A DNA stretch of 64,000 bases from Arthrobacter sp. PAMC25284 (GCF_019443425.1 NZ_CP080382.1:1798001-1862000); one strand, 5' to 3'; positions 8,275 through 17,402 are shown, counted from the first letter of the stretch. Numbers and translations are program-made. The notes: a model not told the origin generated them from the letters alone.

Positions 8275-9036
8275 ATGCAAAGTTTCGCCCAGGCCCCAGG
8301 CAGCCGTCCCCGGATCGGGCTTCCGGTCCGCCTCAGCAGTTCCAGCGACCCGGATCCGCGGGTCTCCGAAGCCAATAAGCTTTTCGACCACATCGTCGAG
8401 CTGGTGCGCGACGGCGGCGGCGACCCTGTGCTGTTCAGCACCGCACCCTCCGCAACGGCCCTGGCCTCGCTCGACGGTGTCATCATCCCTGGTGGCGGCG
8501 ACCTGGACCCGCGGCTTTATGGCGAGCAGCCCAGCGAGGTCTGCTACGACGTGAGCCCCGCCCAGGACGACCTGGACGTGGCCGTCGCCCGGCAGTCGAT
8601 CGACGCCGGCCTGCCGTTGCTCGGCATCTGCCGTGGGCACCAGCTGCTGAACGTGCTCTACGGCGGCACCTTGATCCAGGACATGGCCCCGGGAGTGGTG
8701 GCACACCGTGAACCGGCCCCGGCGCCCGGTTGCGGGCCGTGGGCGTGGCATGAAGTCGATGTGCAACCGGGCACCAAGGTGGCAGGCCTCTACGGGGACG
8801 GCGCGGGAGTAACCGTCAAGATCGCGTCCGGCCACCACCAGGCCGTGGCCCGGGTTGCCGACGGCCTGGCCGTGACGGCCATCGCCGAGGACGGCACCGT
8901 TGAAGCGCTGGAGGACCCGGATCGCTGGGTGGCCTCGGTGCAGTGGCATCCGGAAGCCCAGGAGATTTCCGCCGAGGAGCGGGTGGCGCCGTTCCGGGCC
9001 TTCGTAGAGGTCTGCCGGGCCGCGGTAAAGTCCTAG
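8275..9036 (+). CDS. Gamma-glutamyl-GABA hydrolase family (class I glutamine amidotransferase-like)
   Basis: A 253-residue peptidase C26 family protein. The nucleophile elbow GICRGHQLLNVLYGG is near residue 120 and the catalytic His/Glu pair appears in VQWHPEAQE near residue 222; SGHHQAV is also present as in PuuD-like enzymes. PuuD releases GABA from gamma-glutamyl-GABA in putrescine breakdown; other members act on different gamma-glutamyl amides. An agmatinase-type gene lies 7 kb away, so a shared polyamine theme is possible but not supported by linkage. Its end overlaps the convergent oxidoreductase gene by four bases. Confidence 0.85.
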   Translation: MQSFAQAPGSRPRIGLPVRLSSSSDPDPRVSEANKLFDHIVELVRDGGGDPVLFSTAPSATALASLDGVIIPGGGDLDPRLYGEQPSEVCYDVSPAQDDLDVAVARQSIDAGLPLLGICRGHQLLNVLYGGTLIQDMAPGVVAHREPAPAPGCGPWAWHEVDVQPGTKVAGLYGDGAGVTVKIASGHHQAVARVADGLAVTAIAEDGTVEALEDPDRWVASVQWHPEAQEISAEERVAPFRAFVEVCRAAVKS

Positions 9037-10070
9037 CGCCCGGCGGCGGCCAGGACCACACGGACCGGGACACCGGTCTCGAGCGATTCCTGGGCGGCGT
9101 CGGCCACCCGGGATGCGGCCACCGCATCTTCGGGGGTGCACGGGTTTTCCCGCTCGCCCAGGATCAGTTCGACGAAGGCTGCCAGCTCCGAGCGGTAAGC
9201 CTGGTCGAAGCGCTCCGCGAAGGTCAGGTGCGACACTCCTTCCGGGAACGTAACCCCGGCTTCGGCCGAGGCCAGGGCGGACTTCCCGTCCAGGCCGACC
9301 ATCAGTGAGCCGGCCGAGCCCTGAATCTCCAGCCGGACGTCGTGGCCGGCCCCGTTGTAGCGCGAGGCGCTGACGGTGCCCAGCGTGCCGTCGTCGAACG
9401 TCACCAGCGCGAGAGCCGTGTCCACATCCCCGACCGCACCGATGGCGGGATCGCCGTTGTTGGAGCCCCGGGCATAGACCTCCACGATTTCGCGTCCCGT
9501 CAGCCAGCGCAGGATGTCGAAATCGTGGACCGAGCAGTCCCGGAACAGCCCTCCGGAGCTGGCCAGGAATTCCACCGGCGGCGGGGTCATGTCGCAGGTC
9601 AACGCCCGCAGGGAGTGGATCCAGCCCAGGTCCCCGGCTTCGTAGGCGCGTTTGGCCGCCAGGTATCCGGCGTCGAAGCGCCGCTGGTGGCCGATCTGGA
9701 CCGTGCCGCCGTTGGCCCGGATGTAGTCCAGCACGGGCTCGGAGTCAGCGACATTCATCGCGACCGGCTTCTCGCAGAACACCGGGATACCGGCATCGAC
9801 GCCGGCCTTGATCAGCTCCGGATGGGTGCCGGTGCCGGTGGCGATGACCAGGCCGTTGATGCCGGAGCCGATCAGTGCCTCCACCGACGGCAGAAACCCG
9901 GCACCGAGACCGGCAGCAACGGTCCGGGCATGGTCCGCAGCAACGTCGGTGAGCCGGAGGCTGACATTGACGCCCCGCGGGTTCAGAACCTCATTGAGGG
10001 CGCTGATGTTGTTGGCGTGCATGACGCCGATGCGCCCCACGCCGACGAGTCCAAGGGCGACGTTTTTCAT
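9033..10070 (-). CDS. Gfo/Idh/MocA oxidoreductase, inositol 2-dehydrogenase-like
   Basis: A 345-residue NAD(P)-dependent dehydrogenase. The Rossmann motif LGLVGVGRIGVMHANN is at the N-terminus, CEKPVAMNV near residue 100 carries the catalytic lysine, and GGLFRDCSVHDFDILRWL near 175-190 is the substrate-binding signature of myo-inositol dehydrogenases. It is the last gene of a leftward run from the inositol-type ABC importer, and its start overlaps the preceding oxidoreductase gene by four bases. It probably oxidises an inositol or inosose stereoisomer; the exact isomer cannot be told by eye. Confidence 0.83.
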   Translation of the reverse strand: MKNVALGLVGVGRIGVMHANNISALNEVLNPRGVNVSLRLTDVAADHARTVAAGLGAGFLPSVEALIGSGINGLVIATGTGTHPELIKAGVDAGIPVFCEKPVAMNVADSEPVLDYIRANGGTVQIGHQRRFDAGYLAAKRAYEAGDLGWIHSLRALTCDMTPPPVEFLASSGGLFRDCSVHDFDILRWLTGREIVEVYARGSNNGDPAIGAVGDVDTALALVTFDDGTLGTVSASRYNGAGHDVRLEIQGSAGSLMVGLDGKSALASAEAGVTFPEGVSHLTFAERFDQAYRSELAAFVELILGERENPCTPEDAVAASRVADAAQESLETGVPVRVVLAAAGR

Positions 10071-11155
10071 GAAGTTCTCCTGCTGTCCGCTGGTTGGGAT
10101 GTGCCTGTGGGGGCTGCGGGCGTTTTTCCTTCGCCGGGGAAAACAATCCCCAGCTGGTTCCGGATGGCGTCGGCAACCGCGATGGTCCGGATGGATTCCG
10201 ACAGCGGCCGCTGTGTGGCTTCGCTGTCCCCGTTGGCAATGGCGCGGGCCACGGCGGCGGCTTCGAAGTGGAGGCCCTCGAAATGTGCCCCGGCGGGCTC
10301 CTCGTAAAGCAGCCGGTCACCGTCCGGGTAACGCACGGTGAATCCGCCCGGCATATTAAAGGGTCCGTCGATCGTGAGGGTCGCTTCGGTGCCGACGATC
10401 GTCGCCGACGTCGGCGTGAAGTTGTGAAGCTGGGTGTTCATCATTGCCTGGCGGCCACCGGCAAAGGACATCACCGCCGAGAGCTGGCCATTAACGCCTG
10501 AATCATGCGGTTGCCCAAGCGCCAGGACCCGTTGGGGTGCCCCCAGGATGGACGTGATGAGCGACAGCGGATAGGTCCCCAAATCCAGCAGCGGCCCGCC
10601 GGCGAGGCCCGGGTCAAAGATCCGGTGCTCCGGGTCGAAATGCTCCCCGTATTCGGCCAGCACCGTCGTGATTTCCCCAAGCATGCCCGCCTCCAGCACC
10701 TGCCGGATCACGTCAAACTTGGGCAAGAAGAACGTCCACATGGCCTCTGCGGCGAACAGGCCCGCCTCTGCCGCCCGGCGCGCGATCAATTCCGCCTGGC
10801 CCCGGTTGATGCCGATCGGCTTCTCGATGAGCACGTGCTTACCGGCGTCGAGGGCCAGCAGCGCCCCCTGACAGTGAAAGTTGTGCGGCGTTGCCACATA
10901 GATGACATCGACGTCGGCCGCCGCCAGTTCCTCGTAGCTCCCGAAGGCCTCGGCAATACCGTGCCGGTCGGCGAAGGCCACGGACCGTTCCATCGAGCGC
11001 GATCCGACGGCGGCAATGACCTGGGTCGAGTGCGCCTGCACGGATTCGGTGAAGCGGTCGGCTATCCAGCCCGGTCCCATGATCCCCCAGCGGAGTGCGG
11101 GGGCATCACGGGAATCCGAAACGCGGGATGCGGGGAGTGCACGGTCGTCCGTCAT
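10067..11155 (-). CDS. Gfo/Idh/MocA oxidoreductase
   Basis: A 362-residue NAD(P)-dependent oxidoreductase starting with a short polar leader and then LRWGIMGPGWIADRFTESV, the nucleotide-binding loop. IEKPIGINRGQAE near residue 110 holds the family lysine. Overall it looks like the dihydrodiol-dehydrogenase/glucose-fructose-oxidoreductase branch rather than classical IolG. It is the second of three oxidoreductases in the leftward ABC-importer operon and overlaps the following gene by four bases. A role in handling a sugar or inositol derivative is inferred from context. Confidence 0.82.
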   Translation of the reverse strand: MTDDRALPASRVSDSRDAPALRWGIMGPGWIADRFTESVQAHSTQVIAAVGSRSMERSVAFADRHGIAEAFGSYEELAAADVDVIYVATPHNFHCQGALLALDAGKHVLIEKPIGINRGQAELIARRAAEAGLFAAEAMWTFFLPKFDVIRQVLEAGMLGEITTVLAEYGEHFDPEHRIFDPGLAGGPLLDLGTYPLSLITSILGAPQRVLALGQPHDSGVNGQLSAVMSFAGGRQAMMNTQLHNFTPTSATIVGTEATLTIDGPFNMPGGFTVRYPDGDRLLYEEPAGAHFEGLHFEAAAVARAIANGDSEATQRPLSESIRTIAVADAIRNQLGIVFPGEGKTPAAPTGTSQPADSRRTS

Positions 11156-11186
11156 GATGCGGTCACCTTTGTCTGGGGAGTTGGTT

Positions 11187-11954
11187 CTAGGCGGCGAACG
11201 CGGCCCGGAAGGCGTTCAGGGCCGCCACGCTGTCGCCGGCGGCCCAGGCTTCCATGCCAACGGTGCCGTCGTAGCCGGCCTCGCGGAGTGCCGTGGCGAT
11301 GGCCGCGTAGTTGATCTCGCCGGTGCCGGGTTCGCAGCGTCCGGGGACGTCCGCGACCTGGATTGCGCCGATGTGCGGCAGGGCGGTCCGAACGAGTCCG
11401 ATGAGGTTCCCCTCGCCCATCTGGGCGTGGTAGAGATCCAGCATCATCTTCACGTTCGGCTGGCCCGCGGCCTCCACCAGCGCCAGTGTGTCCTTGGCCC
11501 GGGCGAGCGGGATGCCGGGGTGGTCCAGGATCGTGTTGAGGTTCTCGAGGCAGAACGTCACTCCGTGTTTTTCACCGAGCCTGCCGAGCCGTTCCAGGGT
11601 CCGGGCCCCGGTGCTCCACATGGAGCCGGTGGCACGGTAGACCGGGCGGGCGGCGTGCCCGTCGATGAGCTCGGCAGAGTGCACCACCATCCGGCTGACG
11701 CCGAGTTCCAGGGCTGTCGGGATCAGCGACTCGGCCGTGCTCACCACGTCATCGGCGGTGTCAGTGTCCACGACGCTGCCGGAGGTGTAGCCCGTCATGG
11801 AGGAAAACACTGCCCCGGTGGCCTTGAGCGCACGGATGTCCTTGGTCCGCGCATCCCAGATCTCGACGTCGAACCCGGCGTCGTGGATGCGCGCCACCCG
11901 TTCTGTGAACGGAAGGTCGGTAAAGACCATCTCCGCGCAGACGGCCAGGCGCAT
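11187..11954 (-). CDS. TIM-barrel sugar isomerase (hydroxypyruvate isomerase / IolI-like)
   Basis: A 255-residue AP-endonuclease-2-fold protein opening MRLAVCAEMVFTDLPFTERV, with FCLENLN near residue 147 and MMLDLYHAQM near 180 that supply metal-binding acid residues. Length and motifs match the hydroxypyruvate isomerase family, which also contains inosose isomerases. It sits between two Gfo/Idh/MocA oxidoreductases; its ATG overlaps the preceding stop as TGATG. In this operon, interconversion of inosose isomers is the more attractive role, but hydroxypyruvate isomerase cannot be excluded. Confidence 0.8.
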   Translation of the reverse strand: MRLAVCAEMVFTDLPFTERVARIHDAGFDVEIWDARTKDIRALKATGAVFSSMTGYTSGSVVDTDTADDVVSTAESLIPTALELGVSRMVVHSAELIDGHAARPVYRATGSMWSTGARTLERLGRLGEKHGVTFCLENLNTILDHPGIPLARAKDTLALVEAAGQPNVKMMLDLYHAQMGEGNLIGLVRTALPHIGAIQVADVPGRCEPGTGEINYAAIATALREAGYDGTVGMEAWAAGDSVAALNAFRAAFAA

Positions 11955-13051
11955 CAGTGGCCGGCCTTCGCGGTTGCGGCCGGAACCGCCACCGGGGCAC
12001 CGTGTTTGACCGATTCGATGCAGGCCAGTGCCATGGCCAGTGCGCGCCGGGCATCTGCCGCACCCGGAGTAAGGGTGAAAGCGGCTTCCGACGGCGGTGT
12101 GCCGTCACGCCGCGCGCGCACGGCATCCGCGAAGTCAACGAGTTCGTCGGTGTAGGCCTCCCTGAAGAGTTCGACGTTGAGCCGCGGCGTGTCAGCGGAC
12201 AGCCCGTCGGCTGTGTAGCGGCGTGCTGCGGTTTCCGTGGCCCGCCCGGCTTGGATCATGCCTTTGGAGCCGAAGACCTCACCGCGGATGTCGTAGCCGT
12301 AGAGGGCACTGAAGTTCGCTTCGGCGACGGCAATGGCGCCGTTGCTGTACCGGATGGTCACAACGGAAGTGTCGAGGAAGCCCTGGTCCCGCAACTCCGG
12401 CTCCACGAGTGCGTCGGCGACCGCGTAGACCTCTACCGGTTCGGCCCCTTCGTTGAACCAATTCAGGGTGTCAAAGTCGTGGATCAGGGTTTCCATGAAG
12501 ATTGTCCAGGCCGGAACCCTGCCAGCGTTGGGGATGCTGCCGGTGCCGGGATCACGCGTCAGCGACCGTAGGAGTTGCGGGGTCCCTGCAACGCCCGCAA
12601 CGATATCTTTTTTGGCGGCCAGGAAGTCCGCCGCGTACCGGCGGTTGAAGCCGACTTGGAAGTGCACCCCGGCAGCCTCCACTGCGGCCACGGCGGCGTC
12701 GAGCTCGTCGAGGCCGAGGCCTGCCGGCTTCTCGCAGAACACGTGCTTTCCAGCGGATGCTGTCTGGGCAATGAGCGGGGCGTGGAACCGCGCCGGGCTG
12801 GCGATAATAACGGCGTCAATCTCCGGATCGGCCAGGACGTCGCTGGCCTCGGCGGTGACCTTCACGGCGCCGAGGGAAGAGGCCAGCGCCGTCGCGACCT
12901 CGAGGTTCGGGTCGGCGATGGCCACCAGGACTGCGCCAGGGACGCGGCGGGCGATGCTCTCGGCGTGGAAGGCGCCCATCCAGCCGGCGCCAATGAGCCC
13001 GATCCGTACCGGTGAGGCAACTGCGTTGGTGTTCTGCGGGAGATAAACCAC
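11954..13051 (-). CDS. Gfo/Idh/MocA oxidoreductase, inositol dehydrogenase-like
   Basis: A 365-residue NAD(P)-dependent dehydrogenase with the Rossmann motif VRIGLIGAGWMGAFHAES near residue 15, CEKPAGLGLDELD near 115 and METLIHDFDTLNWF near 200. The open frame extends far upstream, but that part is an Arg/Pro-rich shadow of the ABC ATPase gene. The true start is GTG 13051, with GAAGGA seven bases before it. It follows the ABC importer genes and precedes the TIM-barrel isomerase with a one-base overlap. Probably oxidises the imported cyclitol or sugar. Confidence 0.84.
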   Translation of the reverse strand: MVYLPQNTNAVASPVRIGLIGAGWMGAFHAESIARRVPGAVLVAIADPNLEVATALASSLGAVKVTAEASDVLADPEIDAVIIASPARFHAPLIAQTASAGKHVFCEKPAGLGLDELDAAVAAVEAAGVHFQVGFNRRYAADFLAAKKDIVAGVAGTPQLLRSLTRDPGTGSIPNAGRVPAWTIFMETLIHDFDTLNWFNEGAEPVEVYAVADALVEPELRDQGFLDTSVVTIRYSNGAIAVAEANFSALYGYDIRGEVFGSKGMIQAGRATETAARRYTADGLSADTPRLNVELFREAYTDELVDFADAVRARRDGTPPSEAAFTLTPGAADARRALAMALACIESVKHGAPVAVPAATAKAGH

Positions 13052-13164
13052 GGGTCGTCCTTCGTCGATAGTAATACGCAAAATTTTTGAGGATGCTGGC
13101 GCATCGCGCTGCAGAGGCGGGCGGGGCCGTTCCGGCCCCGCCCGCGGTCTTGCCCGGGGTGCTG

Positions 13165-14079
13165 CTAGGCGTGTTTGCCGCCAGCTTTGGAGACGTCGGC
13201 GACTTCGCCTTGGACGTCGTGGAGGGTGTCTTCGTGGCCGCCCATTTGTTCGAGTTCGTGGGCGAGTTCGGTGAGTTCGGCGCCGCCGGCCATTTGGGCG
13301 GTGAGTTCGTCGATGGTGATGTCTTTCTTGTCGTAGTAGCCGATGGATTTGCCGCGTTTGAGGAGCAGGAAGCGGTCGCCGACGGGGAAGGCGTGGTGGG
13401 GGTTGTGGGTGATGAAGATGACGCCCAGGCCCCGGTCGCGGGCCTGGAGGATGTAGCGGAGGACGACGCCGGACTGTTTCACGCCCAGGGCCGCGGTGGG
13501 TTCGTCGAGGATGAGGACTTTCGCGCCGAAGTACACGGCGCGGGCGATCGCGACGCATTGGCGTTCGCCGCCGGAGAGCTGGCCGATGGGTTGTTCAACA
13601 TCGCGCAGGTCGATGCCCATTTCGGCGAGTTCGTGTTTGGTGATGTCCTTCATTTTCTGGACGTCCATGCTTTTGAACGGCCCGAACCCGGACGTCAGTT
13701 CCGAGCCGAGGAAGAAGTTCCGCCAGACCGGCATGAGCGGGACCACGGCGAGGTCCTGGTAGACGGTCGCGATCCCGGCGTCCAGGGCCTCCCGGGGGGA
13801 GGTGAACGTCCGGTTCTGGCCCATGATGGTCAGGGTGCCTTCGGTGTGCTGGTGGAGGCCGGCGATGATTTTGATCAGGGTGGATTTGCCGGCGCCGTTG
13901 TCTCCCAGGACGCAGGTGACGCGGCCGTTGTCCACGGCCATGGTCACGTCCGTCAGGGCCACGATGTTTCCGTAGTGCTTCCCGACGCCCTCAAGGGAGA
14001 GCAGGTGCACGGGGGTGTGGGTGAGCGGGTCGGTTTCGCCGGCCAGGAGCGTGTCCTGGTTGATTTCTTTGGCATTCAT
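13165..14079 (-). CDS. Sugar/inositol ABC importer ATPase
   Basis: A single ABC domain of 304 residues: Walker [10 protein letters not shown] near residue 60, signature LSGGERQ near 168 and Walker [10 protein letters not shown] near 190. Unlike RbsA or MglA it has one nucleotide-binding domain, as in the short XylG-like ATPases, and an additional C-terminal tail of about 50 polar residues ([19 protein letters not shown]). The permease gene is 16 bp upstream on the same strand. It energises uptake with the neighbouring permease and binding protein; inositol as substrate is inferred from the surrounding oxidoreductases and iol genes. Confidence 0.88.
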   Translation of the reverse strand: MNAKEINQDTLLAGETDPLTHTPVHLLSLEGVGKHYGNIVALTDVTMAVDNGRVTCVLGDNGAGKSTLIKIIAGLHQHTEGTLTIMGQNRTFTSPREALDAGIATVYQDLAVVPLMPVWRNFFLGSELTSGFGPFKSMDVQKMKDITKHELAEMGIDLRDVEQPIGQLSGGERQCVAIARAVYFGAKVLILDEPTAALGVKQSGVVLRYILQARDRGLGVIFITHNPHHAFPVGDRFLLLKRGKSIGYYDKKDITIDELTAQMAGGAELTELAHELEQMGGHEDTLHDVQGEVADVSKAGGKHA

Positions 14080-14095
14080 GGTCTCGGGGTTCCTT

Positions 14096-15160
14096 TTATT
14101 TCAGTTCCGCGCGGCGTTTGACGATGAGGTTCACGATGGTGGCCAGCAGCAGCATCAGGCCCAGGAAGAACTTGAACCAGTCCGGGTTCCATTGGGCGTA
14201 GACGATGCCTTTGTTGGCCATCCCGAAGATGAACGCCCCGATCGCGCCGCCGATCGCGGAGCCGTAGCCGCCGGTCAGGAGGCAGCCGCCGATGACCGCG
14301 GCGATGATGTAGAGGAATTCGTTGCCGATTCCTTCCCCGGACTGGACGGAGTCGAACGCGAAGAGGTTGTGCATGCCCAGGATCCAGCCGCAGAACCCGA
14401 CGCCCATGAAGAGCCCGATTTTGGTTTTATCGACCGGGACGCCGACGGCGCGGGCGGCGTTCGCGTCCCCGCCGACGGCGAAGATCCAGTTCCCGACCCG
14501 GGTCCGGAGCAGGATCCAGGACGCGACCGCGACCAGGGCTATCCAGATGAACACGGTGATTTTTACGTCCACGTCCCCGATCGGGACGGAGGAGGCGAAG
14601 ACCGCCTTGGCGGAGGCGAAGCCGTCCATGGTCGAGATCGACGGGGAGGAGACCGAGCCGCCGATCAGCCGGGTCAGGCCCAGGTTCAGGCCGGTCAGCA
14701 TCAAGAACGAGGCCAGCGTCACGATGAAGGACGGGAGCTTGGTTTTGATCAGGATCAGGCCGTTGATCAGCCCGATCGCCAGGGACGCGGCCAGAGCCAG
14801 GGCCACCCCGACCCAGACGTTGGTGGTGAAGTACCAGCTGAACAGCGACGCTGTCAGGGCCGAGCTGATCACCGCGACGCCGGTGGAGAGATCGAATTCC
14901 CCGCCGATCATCAACAGCGAGACCCCCACGGCCATGATCCCGATCGTGGAGCTGCCGTAGAGCACGGTCGCGAACGCGTTGGGCTGGATAAACGTCTGGG
15001 ACACCGAGGCGAAGAACACGAACAGCACGATCGCCCCGACGAGGGCGCCGACTTCCGGGCGGCCAAGGAGCTTCTGTAACGGGTTGCGTTTGCCGACACG
15101 CTCATCAGCGACCGCGGAAGGAATCTTCGGCGGCGGGGACTTGGAAATAGTCTGGGTCAT
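14096..15160 (-). CDS. Sugar/inositol ABC importer permease
   Basis: A 354-residue RbsC-type permease (BPD_transp_2 family) with about ten membrane helices after a 40-residue cytoplasmic leader. [17 protein letters not shown] near residue 80 and the EAA-like [20 protein letters not shown] near 225 are family hallmarks. It is flanked by the binding-protein gene upstream and the ATPase downstream. A perfect 36-bp palindrome separates it from the binding-protein gene and probably lowers its expression relative to that gene. Confidence 0.9.
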   Translation of the reverse strand: MTQTISKSPPPKIPSAVADERVGKRNPLQKLLGRPEVGALVGAIVLFVFFASVSQTFIQPNAFATVLYGSSTIGIMAVGVSLLMIGGEFDLSTGVAVISSALTASLFSWYFTTNVWVGVALALAASLAIGLINGLILIKTKLPSFIVTLASFLMLTGLNLGLTRLIGGSVSSPSISTMDGFASAKAVFASSVPIGDVDVKITVFIWIALVAVASWILLRTRVGNWIFAVGGDANAARAVGVPVDKTKIGLFMGVGFCGWILGMHNLFAFDSVQSGEGIGNEFLYIIAAVIGGCLLTGGYGSAIGGAIGAFIFGMANKGIVYAQWNPDWFKFFLGLMLLLATIVNLIVKRRAELK

Positions 15161-15179
15161 GGTGCGTCTCCTACATCGG

Positions 15180-15215
15180 GCCGGGTTCCGGGGCCCGCGG
15201 GCCCCGGAACCCGGC
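15180..15215 (-). terminator. Perfect 36-bp palindrome between binding-protein and permease genes
   Basis: An uninterrupted palindrome centred at about 15197.5: its 18-base left half GCCGGGTTCCGGGGCCCG is followed immediately by its exact complement. It would fold into a very stable GC hairpin in the 66-bp gap. Intercistronic hairpins at this place in sugar ABC operons often protect the upstream mRNA and reduce read-through, so the binding protein is made in excess. That role is inferred; the symmetry is seen. Confidence 0.65.
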
Positions 15216-15226
15216 GCAAAGCATCC

Positions 15227-16222
15227 TTAGCGGATGCCTTCCTTGGCGAATTTGAGTGCCTCAGCCGCTGCAGACTTGTCGACGATGGACGGGCCGGTCA
15301 ACACCGGCTGTCCACCACCGATCTCGAAGCCGCCGCGCACGTTCTGCCAGATCGCATCAATCGCGCCGTATCCCTGCAGCCACGGCTGCTGATCCACGGT
15401 GAAGATGATCTCGCCGTCGGCGATCTTCTGCGCGAGTTCGGCGTTCATATCGAAGGAGGCCACCTTGGCCTGGCTGCCGGCCGAGGTGACGGCTTTCAGG
15501 ATCGTGAGGGTGAAGGGAGCGCCCAGGCCGATAATCGAGTCGGCGGCCGCGGTGGCCTGCAGCTTCGCGGTCACGGTCGAGGACACCTGGGTCATGTCGG
15601 TACCGGCAACGTAGAGGATTTCGGTGGCGGGCAGTTTTTCCTTGACACCTGCGCAGCGGGCCTCGAGGCCAACATGGCCCTGTTCCTGGATCACGCAGAT
15701 GGGGTGGGAAAGGCCTTCACTCTGGAGCTTGTCGCCGACTGCTGCACCGGCCAGCTTCTCGTTTGAACCGAAGTGGGTGAAGGCCCCGAGCTGGGCCGAG
15801 ACGTTCTCACCGGCGTTGAGGCTGACCACCGGAATGCCGGCGTCGGTGGCCTTCTGCAGGGCGCCCTTGAGTGCATCGGGTTTGGCCAGGGTCACGGCGA
15901 TGCCGTCCACCTTCTGGTTGATGGCCTGCTCAATCAACTGGGCCTGGCGCCCGCCTTCCGGATCCGAGGTGTAAAGCAGCTCCACGTTGTCCTTTGCCGA
16001 GGCCTCCTCGGCTCCCTTGCGGACGATGTCCCAGAAGGTGTCCCCCGGGGCGGCGTGGGTGATCAGGGCAATCTTAAGCTTCGGTGTGCTGACAACCTGG
16101 CCCCCACCGGCGCCACCGGCCGCATCGGGAGCCTTGCCGCCGGTGCTCGAACATGCACTCAGGGCCAGCATGGGGACGACAGAGGCAACGAGGGCCGCCT
16201 TACGCCACGAAAACTTCGTCAT
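15227..16222 (-). CDS. Sugar/inositol ABC importer substrate-binding lipoprotein
   Basis: A 331-residue binding protein with a type II signal peptide ending in LSACSS, cysteine near residue 24. The mature part (LKIALITHAAPGDTFWDIVRKG, then QLIEQAINQKVDGIAVTL) is the periplasmic-binding-protein fold used for ribose, xylose and inositol. It heads the leftward operon with permease, ATPase, three oxidoreductases and an isomerase, and is divergent from the GntR regulator. An IolR-type motif lies about 100 bp upstream. Inositol is the most likely ligand by context. Confidence 0.88.
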   Translation of the reverse strand: MTKFSWRKAALVASVVPMLALSACSSTGGKAPDAAGGAGGGQVVSTPKLKIALITHAAPGDTFWDIVRKGAEEASAKDNVELLYTSDPEGGRQAQLIEQAINQKVDGIAVTLAKPDALKGALQKATDAGIPVVSLNAGENVSAQLGAFTHFGSNEKLAGAAVGDKLQSEGLSHPICVIQEQGHVGLEARCAGVKEKLPATEILYVAGTDMTQVSSTVTAKLQATAAADSIIGLGAPFTLTILKAVTSAGSQAKVASFDMNAELAQKIADGEIIFTVDQQPWLQGYGAIDAIWQNVRGGFEIGGGQPVLTGPSIVDKSAAAEALKFAKEGIR

Positions 16223-16325
16223 GATCTATCTCCTTCGATCCGGGCCACTCCGCGCGCTTCGCTGCGCCAGTCAGTCGGCCTTCTAACAACGATCATGGTG
16301 ATTCATTTCACATAAGTCAATAGTT

Positions 16326-16335
16326 TGTCCTGACA
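16326..16335 (+). promoter_or_regulatory. Candidate IolR operator upstream of the importer operon
   Basis: TGTCCTGACA within TTTGTCCTGACAT, about 105 bp upstream of the binding-protein start. It fits the KGWCHTRACA consensus I recall for the GntR-type IolR of Corynebacterium glutamicum. The identical decamer precedes the tautomerase gene at 28179, and near copies precede iolR (16508) and iolC (27716, 27732). Confidence 0.55.
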
Positions 16336-16429
16336 TTAGGATGTTTTGACGTCACATAGTTATTTGGAGACCTTGAGCCCACGATCCGACCAGCTCTCCG
16401 ACGTCGACACGGAAACCGGCGCCGACACC

Positions 16430-16459
16430 GGCATCGGCATCGGCATCGGCATCGGCATC
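16430..16459 (+). repeat. Hexanucleotide tandem repeat (GGCATC)x5
   Basis: Five perfect GGCATC units followed by a partial GGC. It sits in the divergent region between the importer operon and the iolR gene. Such arrays can gain or lose units by slippage, which here would change spacing between the two flanking motif copies rather than a protein. Confidence 0.8.
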
Positions 16460-16507
16460 GGCCATGGAGCCCTGACGAGCCTACTGCTACTATCAGAAAA
16501 GGCAGTA

Positions 16508-16517
16508 TGTCCTATCA
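16508..16517 (+). promoter_or_regulatory. Near-consensus IolR-type motif upstream of iolR
   Basis: TGTCCTATCA, one mismatch from the TGTCCTGACA-type motif, located about 85 bp upstream of the GntR regulator start. The position fits autoregulation. Weaker evidence than the exact copies at 16326 and 28179. Confidence 0.4.
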
Positions 16518-16601
16518 AGAGAACATATGCTCACGGAACACGTACGCTACATCGTATGGGGACGCTCGGGATAACCACCGAGAAGCACTAGGGAGCATTC
16601 A

Positions 16602-17342
16602 GTGGCGAATCAACTCAACCTCAGCATCGACCGCTCGTCGCCCGTGCCGCTCTACCACCAGGTAGTGCAGGGCATCGAAGCCGCCATTCACTCCGGCCTG
16701 CTGCCACCGGGCAGCCGGCTGGACAATGAGATCGACCTTGCCGCCCAGCTTAATCTGTCCCGCCCGACAATGCGGAAGGCCATGGATGACCTGGTCCGCT
16801 CCGGCCTCCTCGTCCGTAAACGGGGGGTCGGCACGCAGGTGGTGTCCAGCCAGGTCCGACGTCCGCTTGAGCTCTCCAGCCTCTACGATGACCTCAGTAA
16901 CAACGGCAGCAAACCCACCACCGAGGTGCTGAGTTTCTCCCACCTTGAAGCCAACGAAGCGACCCTCAAGGCCCTCCAGCTGCCCGCGGGCGCCAAGGTT
17001 TACCATTTCACGAGGCTGCGCAAGGTCGGCGGTAAGCCGCTCGCACTGATGGAGAACTGGGTCCGCGACGACATCACCTCCCTCGACGAGGCCATGCTGG
17101 GCGCCAGCGGACTCTACGGGATCCTGCGCGACGCCGGGGTGAACTTTCGCCTGGCCACCCAGCGGATCGGCGCGATGATCGCCAACGACTATCAGGCCCC
17201 GCTGCTGGACACCACACCTGGCTCAGCCCTGGTGACCATGGAGCGCACAGCCGTGGACGACACAGGACGCATGGTGGAAACCGGCCACCACGTCTACCGC
17301 GCCGATTCCTACAGCTTTGAAATGACTCTCGTTCAGCGCTGA
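16602..17342 (+). CDS. iolR: GntR/HutC-family regulator, probable IolR
   Basis: A 246-residue regulator: winged helix-turn-helix at about residues 10-75 (PLYHQVVQGIEAAIHSG, LNLSRPTMRKAMDDL) and a UTRA ligand-binding domain at about 95-240. The start is GTG with AGGGAG seven bases upstream. It lies directly before iolB on the same strand and diverges from the importer operon. Motifs of the C. glutamicum IolR type occur at its own promoter region and before other inositol genes, so it very likely represses the whole region in the absence of an inositol-derived inducer. The name is inferred from context. Confidence 0.8.
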   Translation: MANQLNLSIDRSSPVPLYHQVVQGIEAAIHSGLLPPGSRLDNEIDLAAQLNLSRPTMRKAMDDLVRSGLLVRKRGVGTQVVSSQVRRPLELSSLYDDLSNNGSKPTTEVLSFSHLEANEATLKALQLPAGAKVYHFTRLRKVGGKPLALMENWVRDDITSLDEAMLGASGLYGILRDAGVNFRLATQRIGAMIANDYQAPLLDTTPGSALVTMERTAVDDTGRMVETGHHVYRADSYSFEMTLVQR

Positions 17343-17402
17343 TCGCTCCTGCACCGGACACTCGCCTTGAACGCCGGACACCTCGACCGAAAGACTGCAT
17401 CC

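Larger units (their letters stand above)
16223..16601. other. Divergent control region of the inositol importer and iolR-iolB
   Basis: A 379-bp gene-free stretch, visibly more AT-rich at both ends than its surroundings. It contains an exact TGTCCTGACA motif (16326-16335), a TGACGTCA palindrome (16347-16354), five tandem GGCATC units (16430-16459) and a one-mismatch copy TGTCCTATCA (16508-16517). An open frame spanning the GGCATC repeat has no ribosome-binding site and was not accepted as a gene. Confidence 0.6.

Noticed and set aside
13059..13558. Long N-terminal extension of the oxidoreductase at 11954-13051
   Set aside because: The extra part is Arg/Pro-rich and antisense-frame to the ABC ATPase gene region; a GTG with a good ribosome-binding site lies at 13051.
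16346..16591. Open frame of 81 codons encoding a (GI)n stretch over the hexamer array
   Set aside because: No ribosome-binding site, product is a low-complexity translation of the repeat, and it covers the expected operator region.
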